Source: Streptomyces tendae (lineage in GTDB: Bacteria; Actinomycetota; Actinomycetes; Streptomycetales; Streptomycetaceae). From it: a stretch of DNA of 64,000 bases. Within the stretch, counting starts at the first letter, position 1. Each line of letters opens with the position of its first letter. The position numbers and the translations under genes are program-made. Positions 44,209 to 53,124 of the stretch are shown piece by piece. The DNA lies in the NCBI RefSeq assembly GCF_014650435.1, contig NZ_BMUY01000016.1, forward strand, positions 1-64,000, written 5' to 3'. The notes beneath the pieces were generated by a model. That model saw only the letters and a list, made by a program, of their open reading frames with translations. It did not search any database and was not told where the DNA came from.

Positions 44209-44619
44209 ATGAGCACCCCCGTCCCCGACTCGGCACCGTTCGATCCGCATAATTTCCCCGCCGATCTGGTCGCCACCCAGCGCCAGGCCGCCGAGCTGTA
44301 CGCCGCCCTCCGCGCCCACCAGGCCACCCTCCCCTGGTCCCGGGAGCCACACGACGGCTGGCCCGAGGAATCGGAGCGGGGCAGGGAGCACCCCGGCCGG
44401 CCCGCCTCCCCCGGCTGGACGGCCGCCGAGGCCGCCGAGTTCGACCGGCTCCTCGACGAGCTGCGCACGGCCACGGCGCAGGTGCAGTGCCACCCGTGGT
44501 GGGAGCGCTGCGCGGCCGAGGGCATCAAGGGCGAGGGTATGGTCGCCGCCCGCCAGGCGCTCAAGTACGCCGAAGGCGCTGTCCCTCTCGGCCAAGGTGA
44601 CGTAGAAACGGCCGCGTGA
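44209..44619 (+). CDS. Hypothetical protein, first of a coupled pair
   Basis: 136 residues are read from the ATG at 44209 (MSTPVPDSAPFDPHNF). It is helical and rich in Ala, Glu and Arg, with a Pro/Arg-rich middle and the pattern EFDRLLDELRTATAQVQCHPWWERC. No domain is recognised. Its stop overlaps the start of the next gene by 4 bases, so the two are co-translated. Confidence 0.68.
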   Translation: MSTPVPDSAPFDPHNFPADLVATQRQAAELYAALRAHQATLPWSREPHDGWPEESERGREHPGRPASPGWTAAEAAEFDRLLDELRTATAQVQCHPWWERCAAEGIKGEGMVAARQALKYAEGAVPLGQGDVETAA

Positions 44620-44879
44620 CCGCCAAGTACCAGCGGATCTGGGTCCGCGTCGTGCGCGTGGGCCCGTACACCACGCACGTCGCCGTCCCGACGTACGCCG
44701 CCGGGCAGATACTCGTGCCCGTGGCCACCCTCGACCTCATGTCGGCCATCGGCATGACCCGAGCACAGCTCACCGGCGCCAACCTGACAGCCACAGCGAA
44801 CGCCGCCGCCACGACGGACACCGACCTACACCTGCACGACTGGCAGACACCGGCCCCCGGCGACGCACCACCCCGCTAG
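44616..44879 (+). CDS. Small hypothetical protein, second of a coupled pair
   Basis: This 87-residue protein starts at the GTG at 44616, overlapping the previous stop. A beta-rich beginning (MTAKYQRIWVRVVRVGPYTTHVAVPTY) is followed by an Ala/Thr-rich helix. No family is recognised. It converges with the exonuclease gene ending at 44907. Confidence 0.65.
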   Translation: MTAKYQRIWVRVVRVGPYTTHVAVPTYAAGQILVPVATLDLMSAIGMTRAQLTGANLTATANAAATTDTDLHLHDWQTPAPGDAPPR

Positions 44880-44906
44880 GGTGCTGTCGAGTCTGGCCTG
44901 TCGTCG

Positions 44907-46235
44907 TCACGCTGCGGCAGCCTCCTCCGCAGGGCCGGAAGGGCTGGGGTAGGCGGCCATTTCCTCCAGGCGCGCGATGACGGCACGGGCATCGCCCAGG
45001 GCCCTGTGGCCGCCGTGCAGCTTCTGCCAGGTGTAGCTGGCGAAGTAGTCGTGCCAGTCGCCGTAGAAGGCGGCGTACTGCTCCATCGCGCACTCCTCCC
45101 ACTCCTGCGCCTCCAGCCAGGCCCAGGCGGCCGCGTGCCGCCGGACGCCGTAGCTCGGGTGCTCGGCGAAGTCGACCGTGCCCAGGACCAGGTGGTGCAG
45201 GTGAAGCTCCCACAGCAGCCGCCCGGTGTCGTAGGCCCGGTTGTAGATCACAATCCGGCGCCCGGCGAGGGCTTCGGTGAGGCGGGGGAGGATCTCGGAG
45301 AAGGTGGGCGCGTCCTGGACCATAGTGTCGGAGATGCCGTGAACCGCCGTGGCCTGTGCCGGGATCGGCTCGCCGGGATTGAGCAGCGTGTCGAGCAGCA
45401 CCGTCCCGGAGACCGTGGTGACGGCGATCTCCACGATCCGTGATGTCGCGGTCAGGCCGGTCGTCTCGGTGTCCAGGACCACGTACCCGTCCGGGTCGGC
45501 GAGGATCTTCTGCGCCCACGCGATGGTCGGCCCGAGGTCGTCCCACCGGGCACGGTCCGCCCGCCGCTCCGCCTCCACACGCTCACGCTCGATCTCACGG
45601 TCGCACGCGGTGCAGTGCCAGTCGGCCATCGCCCGCTCGCGCTCGCTCATCGCCGCCCACACCGTGGGCGGGTACAGCTGCACCAGACACCGCCGGCAGG
45701 CACGCTCAGCCAGCGACCGCGCGATCCGCCGTCCCCGCTCAAGGCGTTCGTCGCACGCCAGACACATCACGTCGCCGTAGCTCCTGGACGGCGTGGGGGT
45801 GCGGAAGACGGTGCCGCAGTCCTGGCACGTCCGGCGGCGCAGATCGGCCCGGCGCCGGGCCGCCCGGTCCTTGCACACGCCGCACATCCCCAGCACCGGG
45901 ACCGGGAACACCTCGCCGCAGTCGGTGCAGGTACGCCGCTGCTGCATCTGCTGGCGCTGCAGAGCCGACAGCGGCCGCATCTTCACCGACTGCTCCGGGT
46001 CCCACAGCGCAATCCGGGTCCTGTACCAGCGGGCGTAGACGTACGCGGCCGGCCGCTGGCCCGGGTGGGGCTTGCGCCGCACCCGGCTCAACTGGGCCTT
46101 CGTCCGTAGGAACGCCGGTGCCCGGCCGCTGACATACACCGGCACCCCGTCAACGAACCGCACCGGCGTGCCCCGGGCCGCCCGATCCGGGGCGACGTCC
46201 TCCTGGCCCGCTGGCGCGGTCAGCACCTCGTTCAC
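44907..46235 (-). CDS. DEDDh 3'-5' exonuclease with N-terminal zinc ribbons (DnaQ-like)
   Basis: In this 442-residue protein, residues about 100-220 hold several Cys pairs (CTDCGE and CGVC, CQDCGT and CLAC, CRRC and CTAC), suggesting three zinc ribbons. The exonuclease domain follows: YVVLDTETTGL with the D-x-E pair, IPAQATAVHGIS, IVIYNRAYDTGRL with an Asn/Asp at motif II, and HRALGDARAV with the H-x5-D ending. It should degrade DNA or RNA from the 3' end; the ribbons may direct it to a nucleic-acid or protein partner. The upstream gap has a minus-strand TTGACA at 46300-46305 as a possible -35. Confidence 0.88.
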   Translation of the reverse strand: MNEVLTAPAGQEDVAPDRAARGTPVRFVDGVPVYVSGRAPAFLRTKAQLSRVRRKPHPGQRPAAYVYARWYRTRIALWDPEQSVKMRPLSALQRQQMQQRRTCTDCGEVFPVPVLGMCGVCKDRAARRRADLRRRTCQDCGTVFRTPTPSRSYGDVMCLACDERLERGRRIARSLAERACRRCLVQLYPPTVWAAMSERERAMADWHCTACDREIERERVEAERRADRARWDDLGPTIAWAQKILADPDGYVVLDTETTGLTATSRIVEIAVTTVSGTVLLDTLLNPGEPIPAQATAVHGISDTMVQDAPTFSEILPRLTEALAGRRIVIYNRAYDTGRLLWELHLHHLVLGTVDFAEHPSYGVRRHAAAWAWLEAQEWEECAMEQYAAFYGDWHDYFASYTWQKLHGGHRALGDARAVIARLEEMAAYPSPSGPAEEAAAA

Positions 46236-46298
46236 GACCTACCTCCTTCGGCCTAATGGCGACTAATCGCAGTGGAACGTGACATAACACCTAAATAA

Positions 46299-46811
46299 GT
46301 GTCAAGTGTTTGGCAAACCAGGGAAGTTGGGCGTATGCGCTTAGATCCCCGCCCGCGTACGCGAGGGAGAAATTCACCCGCTCGGGCGCGAGGCGCCCCC
46401 GGCTCCACCCCCTTGGGCCGAAGGCCGGCGAACCACCGCGAGGCCGCTGCATCTGCTGATGTCCTGGCGCTCCCATCCCGAGGACAGGAGCAGACATTGG
46501 CCGGGTACAGCAGGGGCTCCACGGCGGAGGTACGGGGCGCCTGGTCCCGCTGGACCTGCGATCGGGAGTGCCGCGGGGAGACCGCCACAGCCCGCGGCGA
46601 CCAGCACGACGACATCGCCGTGCTCACCGGCGCCCAGGAAGCAGTGCGTCTGCTCTCGGGTGCCGTCACCGACGTCGACACGACGACCTACCGCGGCGAC
46701 GCCTGCGTGACACCCGAGGCAGCCCAGGACGCCCTGTGCGCCGGGAAGAACCAGCTCACCGGCATGCTCCGCGAACCCCCGGAAGGGGAGTCACGGTGGA
46801 ACTGGAGGTGA
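46299..46811 (+). CDS. Doubtful hypothetical protein in a sparse region
   Basis: This is an open frame of 170 codons in an otherwise gene-poor gap (46236-46904). The second half (from about residue 98: RGDQHDDIAVLTGAQEAVRLL) looks protein-like and helical, and could be a DNA-binding or structural fragment. The first half is Arg/Pro-rich and could be non-coding. The 5' part overlaps the probable promoter of the exonuclease gene. The true start is unclear. Confidence 0.35.
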   Translation: MSSVWQTREVGRMRLDPRPRTRGRNSPARARGAPGSTPLGRRPANHREAAASADVLALPSRGQEQTLAGYSRGSTAEVRGAWSRWTCDRECRGETATARGDQHDDIAVLTGAQEAVRLLSGAVTDVDTTTYRGDACVTPEAAQDALCAGKNQLTGMLREPPEGESRWNWR

Positions 46812-46904
46812 GCACGCGACCACGACCGCAGCACCGCATGCCAGCACGGCACGCGCCGCCCGGTGCCCACGCTGGGCCTTGAGATGAGAATGGCGTGATG
46901 CACG

Positions 46905-47576
46905 CTAAGGCTGGGGAGTCGTGGCCACATGGATCTGCCGGGCGATGCTGAACATCTCGGCGCAGGTCGCCTCGGCGGGCAGGTTGGCGACGACGTTGTG
47001 GTGCAGGTGCTGGCGGTGGGCGAGCTCTGTGAGCTGCCGGAAGACGCCCATGTCCAGCTGGGTCTGCGAGGCGAAGCACTTGAGCGCCCGCACCTTGGCC
47101 TCGAGGAGTTCGGCTGTGCCGAAGAAGAACTCGTTGGGCTCGAAGCCGACGCTGTAGGGGGAGCGGAAGTGGCGGAGGTTGCGGGCCTCGCGGTGTGCAA
47201 CGGTGGTGACTTCGCGGGCTGTGACGCTGTGGTCGAGATGCTGGTCGCTCGGGTAGTGGGTGTAGACGATGTCGGGCTGGGCTTCGCGGAAGACGTCGAA
47301 GAGGTCGGCGTTGATGCGGCCGCGGTGTTCGACGAAGCGGGTGTCCGGGATGGACGAGAAGGTGTACCGGTCCACGCCCAGCAGTTCACCGGCGCTCAGG
47401 CACTCCTGCCGGCGTACTTCCGTCCCGTCCGGGGCGGGCGTGCCGGTGGTCAGGCAGTGGACCCGGACGGTTGCTCCGTTGAGGGCGTACCAGTGGATGC
47501 GCATGCCCATGGCGATCTCGGCGTCGTCGGGGTGGGCCACGACGACGAGGACGGACGTCATCGGCTCCTCCGTCAT
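46905..47576 (-). CDS. PIG-L/LmbE-family deacetylase
   Basis: The 223-residue protein is complete. The metal-binding AHPDDAE is at about residues 13-19. TTGTPAPDGTEVRRQEC and the second metal histidine region THYPSDQHLDHSVTA follow, with FRSPYSVGFEPNEFF in the middle. Members remove N-acetyl groups from sugars or glycosylated metabolites (mycothiol pathway, teicoplanin-type antibiotics). The last gene of a long minus-strand operon, it follows an APH-fold kinase gene after 40 bases. Sugar or aminoglycoside-like processing fits the neighbours. Confidence 0.9.
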   Translation of the reverse strand: MTEEPMTSVLVVVAHPDDAEIAMGMRIHWYALNGATVRVHCLTTGTPAPDGTEVRRQECLSAGELLGVDRYTFSSIPDTRFVEHRGRINADLFDVFREAQPDIVYTHYPSDQHLDHSVTAREVTTVAHREARNLRHFRSPYSVGFEPNEFFFGTAELLEAKVRALKCFASQTQLDMGVFRQLTELAHRQHLHHNVVANLPAEATCAEMFSIARQIHVATTPQP

Positions 47577-47616
47577 GTCTCAGGGCGGTTGCTGGATTCG
47601 AGCGTCCCGTGCGGGG

Positions 47617-48507
47617 TCAGTTCCGGTCGGCGGTCATGCGGTGGAGGACAAGGTGCCCGCGCTCGGTGAGCACGGGGTCCTGCTTGGTCAGGCCGGCATG
47701 GAGGTAGGAGACCCCTAGACGCGCGGCAAAGAGAGTCAGCGCCTGACGCTCTGCGGCAGTCAAGGTGCGGCCGTATCCGGTGAAGAAGGCGTCTCGGAGT
47801 GAAGGCCGGGGTGTCCACAGGGCGCCGTGGAGCCAGACGTACTCCTCGACGGCGATGCCGGGGGCTGCCATGGCGAAGTCGATGACGCCGAATCCGTGCT
47901 GGTCGGGGTCCCAGAGCCAGTTGCGGGTGGCGTAGTCGCCGTGCCGGTAGACCAGGGGAAGTTCGTCTGCGAGGTGCGGCAGATCGTGGGCGACTTCTTC
48001 CACGAGTTTCTGCTCGTCCGGGGAGAGGCGATGGCGGGTGGCCTGCAGGCAGGCCGCGGCTTCATCGGCCTGGCCAGTGACCGCGTCGCGGATGGCAGTG
48101 CGGTCGTCGGCGGTGGCGGGGGCGGAGTGGTCGTGCCAGCAGCGCAGGAGCCGGCCGGCAGCTTCATGGACGCGGAGTTCCTCCTTCTCCTCCAGCGGCA
48201 GGCCACGCACGATCTTGCCGGGCTGGGGTGTGGTCAGGAGGGCCAGCAGGTGGTGATCGGCGGCGATCAGGCGGGGCGCCTGGTGCGGGGCCAGGGCCCG
48301 GGCGGCGTAGGCGTAGGCGTCGGTCTCGCGCGCGTAGTCCCGGACGCTGGGGCTGATCTTGACGAAGGCGGAGGCCGTCGTGGTGTCGATGCGCCACACC
48401 CGGGAGTCGCCTCGTGCCCAGGACACGTCGGTGGCGGTGCGGGCGTCGGGCAGGTGATGGAGTGCCCATGCCCAGAGGTCGTTGGGGATCGGTGCAGGGT
48501 GGTTCAT
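47617..48507 (-). CDS. Aminoglycoside-phosphotransferase-fold kinase
   Basis: The 296-residue protein has the APH/choline-kinase fold. A nucleotide-binding N-lobe includes SRVWRIDTTTASAFVKIS. The catalytic loop is LVYRHGDYATRNWLWD with the catalytic Asp and downstream Asn. VIDFAMAAPGIAVEEYVWL follows and supplies the metal-binding Asp. It phosphorylates a small hydroxylated molecule such as an aminoglycoside, sugar or choline analogue; which one is not visible. It sits between an Eis-like acetyltransferase and a PIG-L deacetylase, which suggests modification or self-protection for a cluster product. Confidence 0.85.
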   Translation of the reverse strand: MNHPAPIPNDLWAWALHHLPDARTATDVSWARGDSRVWRIDTTTASAFVKISPSVRDYARETDAYAYAARALAPHQAPRLIAADHHLLALLTTPQPGKIVRGLPLEEKEELRVHEAAGRLLRCWHDHSAPATADDRTAIRDAVTGQADEAAACLQATRHRLSPDEQKLVEEVAHDLPHLADELPLVYRHGDYATRNWLWDPDQHGFGVIDFAMAAPGIAVEEYVWLHGALWTPRPSLRDAFFTGYGRTLTAAERQALTLFAARLGVSYLHAGLTKQDPVLTERGHLVLHRMTADRN

Positions 48508-48604
48508 GTGGGGTCGCTTCTCCGGTTGTGGCTGCTCGGCGGGGGTCGGTGTTGGGGACGGTACGCATCGCGTGCGGTAGGTGCTGCCGTCTTGGCGGGT
48601 GTGG

Positions 48605-49807
48605 TCAGAAGTGGTCGGTCATCCACGGCTCCTGGTCGCTGGTGGCGTGGATGAGCTGGCGTACGGCGGCGGGGCTGCCGTGTACTCCGCTGAGCAGTGC
48701 TGCGGCCGTGGTGCGGTAGCCGCCCGCGTACCAGACGGCGAACTGTCCCGGGGTCAGGGTGACGTGGCCAGGTCGGCCGGAGGGTTCGAGTTCGCCGCTG
48801 CCGTCGTGGATGCGGAGGTGGAAGCGGGTGGTGGCGCCCCCGGCGTGGTTGGTGACCTCGATGGGGAGGGCGAGGTCGGCGTCTGCGGGCCAGCCGCGCA
48901 GCCGCACGGCGTCGCGCAGGTCGAGGACGCGGAGCAGCCACGGGTTCCCGGACCGGGCGGTGACGCTTCCGGCTCGGTGCAGGTGGTGGAGGAGCAGGGG
49001 GGCGGGGGGTAGGGCGGTGCGCTGGAAGTCGATGGTGGGGATGCGGCTGTTGTGGCGGCCGAGGAAGGCGAGCATGGCGGCGGCGGCCTGCGCGGTGTCG
49101 GCCCAGAAGTCGTGGACGACGAGCCGTTGTTCGGCGCTGTGGTGCTCGAAGGCGACGGAGAGGCTCCCGGAGACCTGGTGGTGGGGCAGGCGGAACTCGT
49201 AGGTGGTCAGTCCCGGGTGCTTGGCCTGCTGCCAGGTGTGCCACCAGGCGGGACGCTGCCACGGGCCGTTCCAGCGAGCAGCGATCTGGTGGTGCAGCGT
49301 GTCGGAGTGCTGGGTGCGGCCGTGCGTGACGTCGTAGCCGGCGTCGGTGAAGCTGCGGCGCAGTTCGTCGGTGGGCACGGCCCATGAGAAGGCCTGGACG
49401 GGAGCGGTCCAGCCCATTCGCTGGACGTGTCCGGTGGCCGCGGTCCACAGGGTGGCCAGGACCGCCCCTTGTTCCTGCAGGGGTCGCAGGCGTTCGCTGA
49501 TCAGGCGGGTGGACAGGTGGCTGCCGCGGTGCTCGGGGGCGACGCATCCGGCGCCCAGCAGGGCGGCGGGTACGGGCTTGCCTCCGAAGTACTGGTGGCC
49601 GCTCACGGAGAGTCCGCCGGCGGCGATCCCGCCGCGCACTACGGCGACGCGGAGGTCGGCGTGGTGGCGCAGCAGGGGGATGTCGCCGACGGGGTGGCCG
49701 TAGCTGCGGGTGGCGACGGCGTCGTACTGCTGCCAGTGCTCGTCGGTGTCGGCCTGGATGATGCGGAGGCCGTCGGGCTGGCGGAGTTCGTCGATCGGAT
49801 CGTCCAT
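48605..49807 (-). CDS. Eis-like GNAT acetyltransferase
   Basis: The 400-residue size equals that of Eis-type enzymes, which combine two GNAT domains and an SCP2-like end. The acetyl-CoA loop is in LLGAGCVAPEHRGSHLSTRL (about residues 84-103), and GKPVPAALLGAG precedes it. The protein ends ...TDHF: in Eis the C-terminal carboxylate of the final Phe acts as catalytic base, and this ending preserves it. Substrates in the family are aminoglycosides and other polyamines. Neighbours (kinase, deacetylase) fit modification of an amino compound. It is separated from the MaoC-like gene by 16 bases. Confidence 0.85.
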   Translation of the reverse strand: MDDPIDELRQPDGLRIIQADTDEHWQQYDAVATRSYGHPVGDIPLLRHHADLRVAVVRGGIAAGGLSVSGHQYFGGKPVPAALLGAGCVAPEHRGSHLSTRLISERLRPLQEQGAVLATLWTAATGHVQRMGWTAPVQAFSWAVPTDELRRSFTDAGYDVTHGRTQHSDTLHHQIAARWNGPWQRPAWWHTWQQAKHPGLTTYEFRLPHHQVSGSLSVAFEHHSAEQRLVVHDFWADTAQAAAAMLAFLGRHNSRIPTIDFQRTALPPAPLLLHHLHRAGSVTARSGNPWLLRVLDLRDAVRLRGWPADADLALPIEVTNHAGGATTRFHLRIHDGSGELEPSGRPGHVTLTPGQFAVWYAGGYRTTAAALLSGVHGSPAAVRQLIHATSDQEPWMTDHF

Positions 49808-49823
49808 GGCGTTCCTCCGTCTT

Positions 49824-50348
49824 CTAGTAGTGGGTGCGGTCGCGGACGGCGTCGGTGTCGAGCGGGACGAGGAAGGTGCGGGTAAAGGTCATGACGGTCA
49901 CGTGGTCTTGGTTGTGGCCGGTGGTGCGGCAGGTGACGAGTCCGGCGGTGGGCCGGCTGCGCGAGCGGCGGCGTTCGAGGATCTCCGTCTCGGCGTAGAG
50001 GGTGTCGCCGACGAAGACGGGGCGGGTGCAGCGGATCTGGTCGAAGCCCAGGTTGGCGATGGTGAGGCCGCTGGTGGAGCGGACGGTCATGCCGCCGATG
50101 ATGTGGAGGGTGATGCTGGAGCAGACCAGGGGGCGCCCCCATGCGGTGTGGCGGCTGTAGTGGTGGTCGGTGTGGAGGGGGGCGTCGTTGCCGCCGAGGG
50201 TGGTCATCAGGACGTTGTCGGCGTCGGTGATGGTGCGGCCGGGCCGGTGTTCGATCACCAGGCCCTCGGCCATCTCGTCGTAGGCGAGGCCGACGGTTTC
50301 GCGGTAGCGCCCTTCTGCGATCTTCCGGAAGCCGGTTGGCCCGCTCAT
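49824..50348 (-). CDS. MaoC-like hydratase (mesaconyl-CoA hydratase type)
   Basis: The 174-residue hot-dog-fold protein starts at the ATG at 50348, overlapping the lyase stop (ATGA). The catalytic pattern is NDAPLHTDHHYSRHTAWGRPL, with Asp and His of the MaoC active site. The order and sequence resemble the mesaconyl-CoA hydratase subgroup. With the CitE-like lyase encoded just upstream, it could hydrate an enoyl-CoA (such as mesaconyl-CoA) to a hydroxyacyl-CoA that the lyase then cleaves. Confidence 0.85.
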   Translation of the reverse strand: MSGPTGFRKIAEGRYRETVGLAYDEMAEGLVIEHRPGRTITDADNVLMTTLGGNDAPLHTDHHYSRHTAWGRPLVCSSITLHIIGGMTVRSTSGLTIANLGFDQIRCTRPVFVGDTLYAETEILERRRSRSRPTAGLVTCRTTGHNQDHVTVMTFTRTFLVPLDTDAVRDRTHY

Positions 50349-51208
50349 GGTGTCGCTTCCGCTGTGGTCTCGTCGGTGGGCGTGCGGGCCAGCAGGTCTC
50401 GGGCGTCCTGGACCATGGGCGGGCCGATCATCTGGTGTCCGATGCGGACGATGCCGCCGGCGGCGTCCTCGGCCGCGGCGACGACGGCCCGGGCGTGGGC
50501 GATCTGCTCGGGCGTGGGCCGGAAAACGCTCGCCACGGTGGTGACTTGGCGGGGGTGGACGCAGCTCTTGCCGCGGAAGCCGAGGTCGCGGACGCGCACG
50601 GCTTCGGCGTGCAGGCCGTCCTGGTCGTCGAGGTCGAAGTACGGGGAGTCGATGACGGGGATACCGGCGGCCGCGGCGTGGGTGACGAGTGCGGAGCGGG
50701 CGTACAGCATCGCTTCCCACGCCCGGGTGGAACCGACGCTGCGGGCGTAGTCCGCGGTCCCGAACAGCAGCCCGCTGAGGTGCTCGCTACGCACGATCTC
50801 GGACAGGTTCTGCACGGCCTGAGGGGTCTCGATGAGCCCGTACAGGAGCGGCCGGTGGCCGGAGGCGTCCAGTGCGGCGGCGACGACGTCCAGGTCACAG
50901 GGCGCTTCGACCTTGGGGATGAGGACGATGGCCGGCGGGACGGGGAAGTCGGCGAGGACTGCGAGGTCGTGGATGGCTTCGCGGGTGGTGAGCGCGTTGA
51001 TCCGGATACCGAGGGTGCAGCCGGCCGGGGTGCCGGGCTGGGTGAAGAAGGCGCGCGCGGTGGTGCGGGCGGCGGGCTTGGTCGCGGGCGGTACGGAGTC
51101 CTCGAGGTCGACGAGGGCCACGTCTGCTCCGGCGGCGTGGGCGCTGGTGAAGCGGGCGGGGGTGTGGCCGGGGGTGATGAGCCACACTCCGGCGGGCGGG
51201 GTCGTCAC
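50345..51208 (-). CDS. HpcH/HpaI (CitE-like) CoA-ester lyase
   Basis: 287 residues are read from a GTG at 51208 that overlaps the aldolase stop. The TIM-barrel markers are VALVDLEDSVPPATK, with the acidic metal ligands, GIRINALTTREAIHDL, VLIPKVEAPCDLD and LLYGLIETPQAVQNL, then LLFGTADYARSV. The late loop GKSCVHPRQVTTV is the CoA-binding CitE element. Such enzymes cleave citryl-CoA, malyl-CoA or methylmalyl-CoA. Pairing with a MaoC hydratase points to the methylmalyl-CoA type. Confidence 0.9.
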   Translation of the reverse strand: MTTPPAGVWLITPGHTPARFTSAHAAGADVALVDLEDSVPPATKPAARTTARAFFTQPGTPAGCTLGIRINALTTREAIHDLAVLADFPVPPAIVLIPKVEAPCDLDVVAAALDASGHRPLLYGLIETPQAVQNLSEIVRSEHLSGLLFGTADYARSVGSTRAWEAMLYARSALVTHAAAAGIPVIDSPYFDLDDQDGLHAEAVRVRDLGFRGKSCVHPRQVTTVASVFRPTPEQIAHARAVVAAAEDAAGGIVRIGHQMIGPPMVQDARDLLARTPTDETTAEATP

Positions 51209-52221
51209 GGGCGTTCTCCCAGGCTGGTGAGGGTGTTGACCGCTTCCGGGATCAGGTCTTCCTGCCCGGCGATGACGCGGCGGCGCCCCAGCTCGACGAA
51301 GACGTCCCAGGGGCTGACACCGGCACGCTGGGCAGCGGCGAGGACGGGCTTCTTGAAGCCGGAGAAGACGCCGGCGAGTCCCGAGACGAGGCTGGTGGAG
51401 TCGATCGTCGGCGGGGCCGGCATCAGCGTGCGCTCGGCCAGGTCCGCGGCCTGGGCCACCAGGCGCAGGCCGATGCCGGTGGGATGGCCATAGCGTTCCA
51501 GGACGGCGACGAGGACTTCGAGTTGGGTGTTGCCCGCGCCTGCTCCGAAACCGCGGGCGCAGGCGTCCAGGACGCGCGCTCCGGCGCGGACGGCTGCCAG
51601 CGAGTTCGCCACGGCCATCCCGAGGTTGTTGTGGCCGTGGAAGGCGACCGGCACGTCGACCGCAGTGGTGATCGCGGTGATGCGGGCGGTGACGGCCTCG
51701 GGCAGGTAGGTACCGGCGCTGTCGAAGATGCAGACGGCCTGTGCGCCGTAGCCGACCATGCGCTGGCACTGTTCGGCGAGGTCCTCGGGCGCGGCCAGGT
51801 GGCTCATCAGGAGGACTCCCTGGGCTTCGGCGCCGAGGTCGCGGATGACACCGAGGTGGCGTTCGGTGACGTCGGCCTCGGTGCAGTGCGCGGCGACGCG
51901 GACGATGTCGACGCCCTGGCGAATCGCGCTGCGCAGGTCGGTGGAGGTGGCCCAGCCCGGGAGCATGAGGGTGGCGAGCCTGCTGTGGGGCATGGCCTCA
52001 CGGGCGGTGGCCAGCATGGTGACGTCGTCGGTCTTGCTGAGCCCGACCTGCCGGGAGGAAGCGCCGATCCCGTTGCCGTGACCGACCTCGAGCACGGGGA
52101 CACCCGCGGTGTCCGCGGCGGCGGCGTAGGCGCGGATCTGGTCGGCGTCGAGCTGGTGGCGGACGGCGTGCTGGCCGTCACGCAGGGTGGAGTCGTGGAC
52201 GGTGACGGTGGGCGGGTTCAT
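51205..52221 (-). CDS. 4-hydroxy-2-oxovalerate aldolase (DmpG/MhpE-like)
   Basis: The 338-residue TIM-barrel protein carries TVHDSTLRDGQHAVRHQ, the metal- and substrate-binding Asp/Arg signature (residues 6-22). LEVGHGNGIG and AFHGHNNLGMAVANSLA hold the metal histidines, followed by GFGAGAGNTQLEVLVAVL. It should split 4-hydroxy-2-oxo acids into pyruvate and an aldehyde, or do the reverse. It overlaps both neighbours by 4 bases (acetaldehyde dehydrogenase upstream, lyase downstream), and the aldolase-dehydrogenase pair normally forms a substrate-channelling complex. Confidence 0.93.
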   Translation of the reverse strand: MNPPTVTVHDSTLRDGQHAVRHQLDADQIRAYAAAADTAGVPVLEVGHGNGIGASSRQVGLSKTDDVTMLATAREAMPHSRLATLMLPGWATSTDLRSAIRQGVDIVRVAAHCTEADVTERHLGVIRDLGAEAQGVLLMSHLAAPEDLAEQCQRMVGYGAQAVCIFDSAGTYLPEAVTARITAITTAVDVPVAFHGHNNLGMAVANSLAAVRAGARVLDACARGFGAGAGNTQLEVLVAVLERYGHPTGIGLRLVAQAADLAERTLMPAPPTIDSTSLVSGLAGVFSGFKKPVLAAAQRAGVSPWDVFVELGRRRVIAGQEDLIPEAVNTLTSLGERP

Positions 52222-53099
52222 GAGTGGGCCTCCTGGTGCCGGGCGCGCCGTTCTGCGGCGTGGATGGCGGCGGCGCTGATCACTTCGAGGTTCCCGGCGT
52301 GGACCGGGATGCGGCTGCGGGTGGCGGTGACTTCGACGACGACGCGGACGGTGCGGTCCTCGCTCGTACAGGACCTCACGCGGTAGCCGGGCACGAGGGC
52401 GCGCATCTTCTGCTCGACGGAAGCCGTGAGCGTGGTGATGTCGTCGGCCGGGGCCGGGGCGGCGGTGATGACGGTGATTGCGACCCTGAACGGCGGTGCC
52501 GGTGCGGCAGCCGAAATGTTGATCATGGTCTTGGCGTCGGGTGCATGGGTGAAGTCGCGGATGGCCTGCTGGGTGGTGTCGAGGTACTCGTCGAGGTTGA
52601 GGCGGCTCGCGCGGCCGACGCTGGCGCTGGCGGCGGTGGCGACCATCTCGACGGCCGCGGCCGGGTACCGGCTCGTGACCGCGTGGAGGATGGGCAGGGC
52701 GGCCTGGCCGCTGCAGGAGACGAGGCCGATGTGCTGGTGTTCGGCCGCCTGGTGGCCGTTCACGGTCGGCACGATCAGGGTGCCGGTGGTGGTGGGCGTC
52801 AGGTCGATGAGTATCGCGCCGGTGTCGGCGAGCTTGTCCCAGTGGGCCGGGTGGGCGAAGGCGTTCGTGGCGTCGAAGACGATGTCGACGCTGCGGTCGG
52901 CGTCCAGGACGGCGTCGATGCCGCCGGACCGGGTGACACAGCCCAGGTCGGCGGCCTGGGCCAGGCCCCTGCTGCCGGGCCGGTGGCCGACGACGAGGGG
53001 GCTGTTCAGGTACGGGGAGGCGTGGATGCGGTCGATCAGGTCCAGGCCGAGGGGCCCGGTCCCGAGGACGGCGGTGTTCAGCCGGGCGTGTGGCGTCAT
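52218..53099 (-). CDS. Acylating acetaldehyde dehydrogenase (DmpF/MhpF-like)
   Basis: The 293-residue protein begins with a Rossmann fold (TAVLGTGPLGLDLIDRI), then DIVFDATNAFAHPAHWD and LIDLTPTTTGTLIVPTVN. The catalytic Cys is in LVSCSGQAALP, corresponding to the usual TCGGQAT. The later region VATAASASVGRASRLNLDEYLDTT fits the dimerisation part. Oxidation of an aldehyde to its CoA thioester with NAD is expected. It is the partner of the aldolase encoded next. Confidence 0.92.
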   Translation of the reverse strand: MTPHARLNTAVLGTGPLGLDLIDRIHASPYLNSPLVVGHRPGSRGLAQAADLGCVTRSGGIDAVLDADRSVDIVFDATNAFAHPAHWDKLADTGAILIDLTPTTTGTLIVPTVNGHQAAEHQHIGLVSCSGQAALPILHAVTSRYPAAAVEMVATAASASVGRASRLNLDEYLDTTQQAIRDFTHAPDAKTMINISAAAPAPPFRVAITVITAAPAPADDITTLTASVEQKMRALVPGYRVRSCTSEDRTVRVVVEVTATRSRIPVHAGNLEVISAAAIHAAERRARHQEAHS

Positions 53100-53124
53100 G
53101 GCTGCTCCGTAGGTGCTGAAGGGG

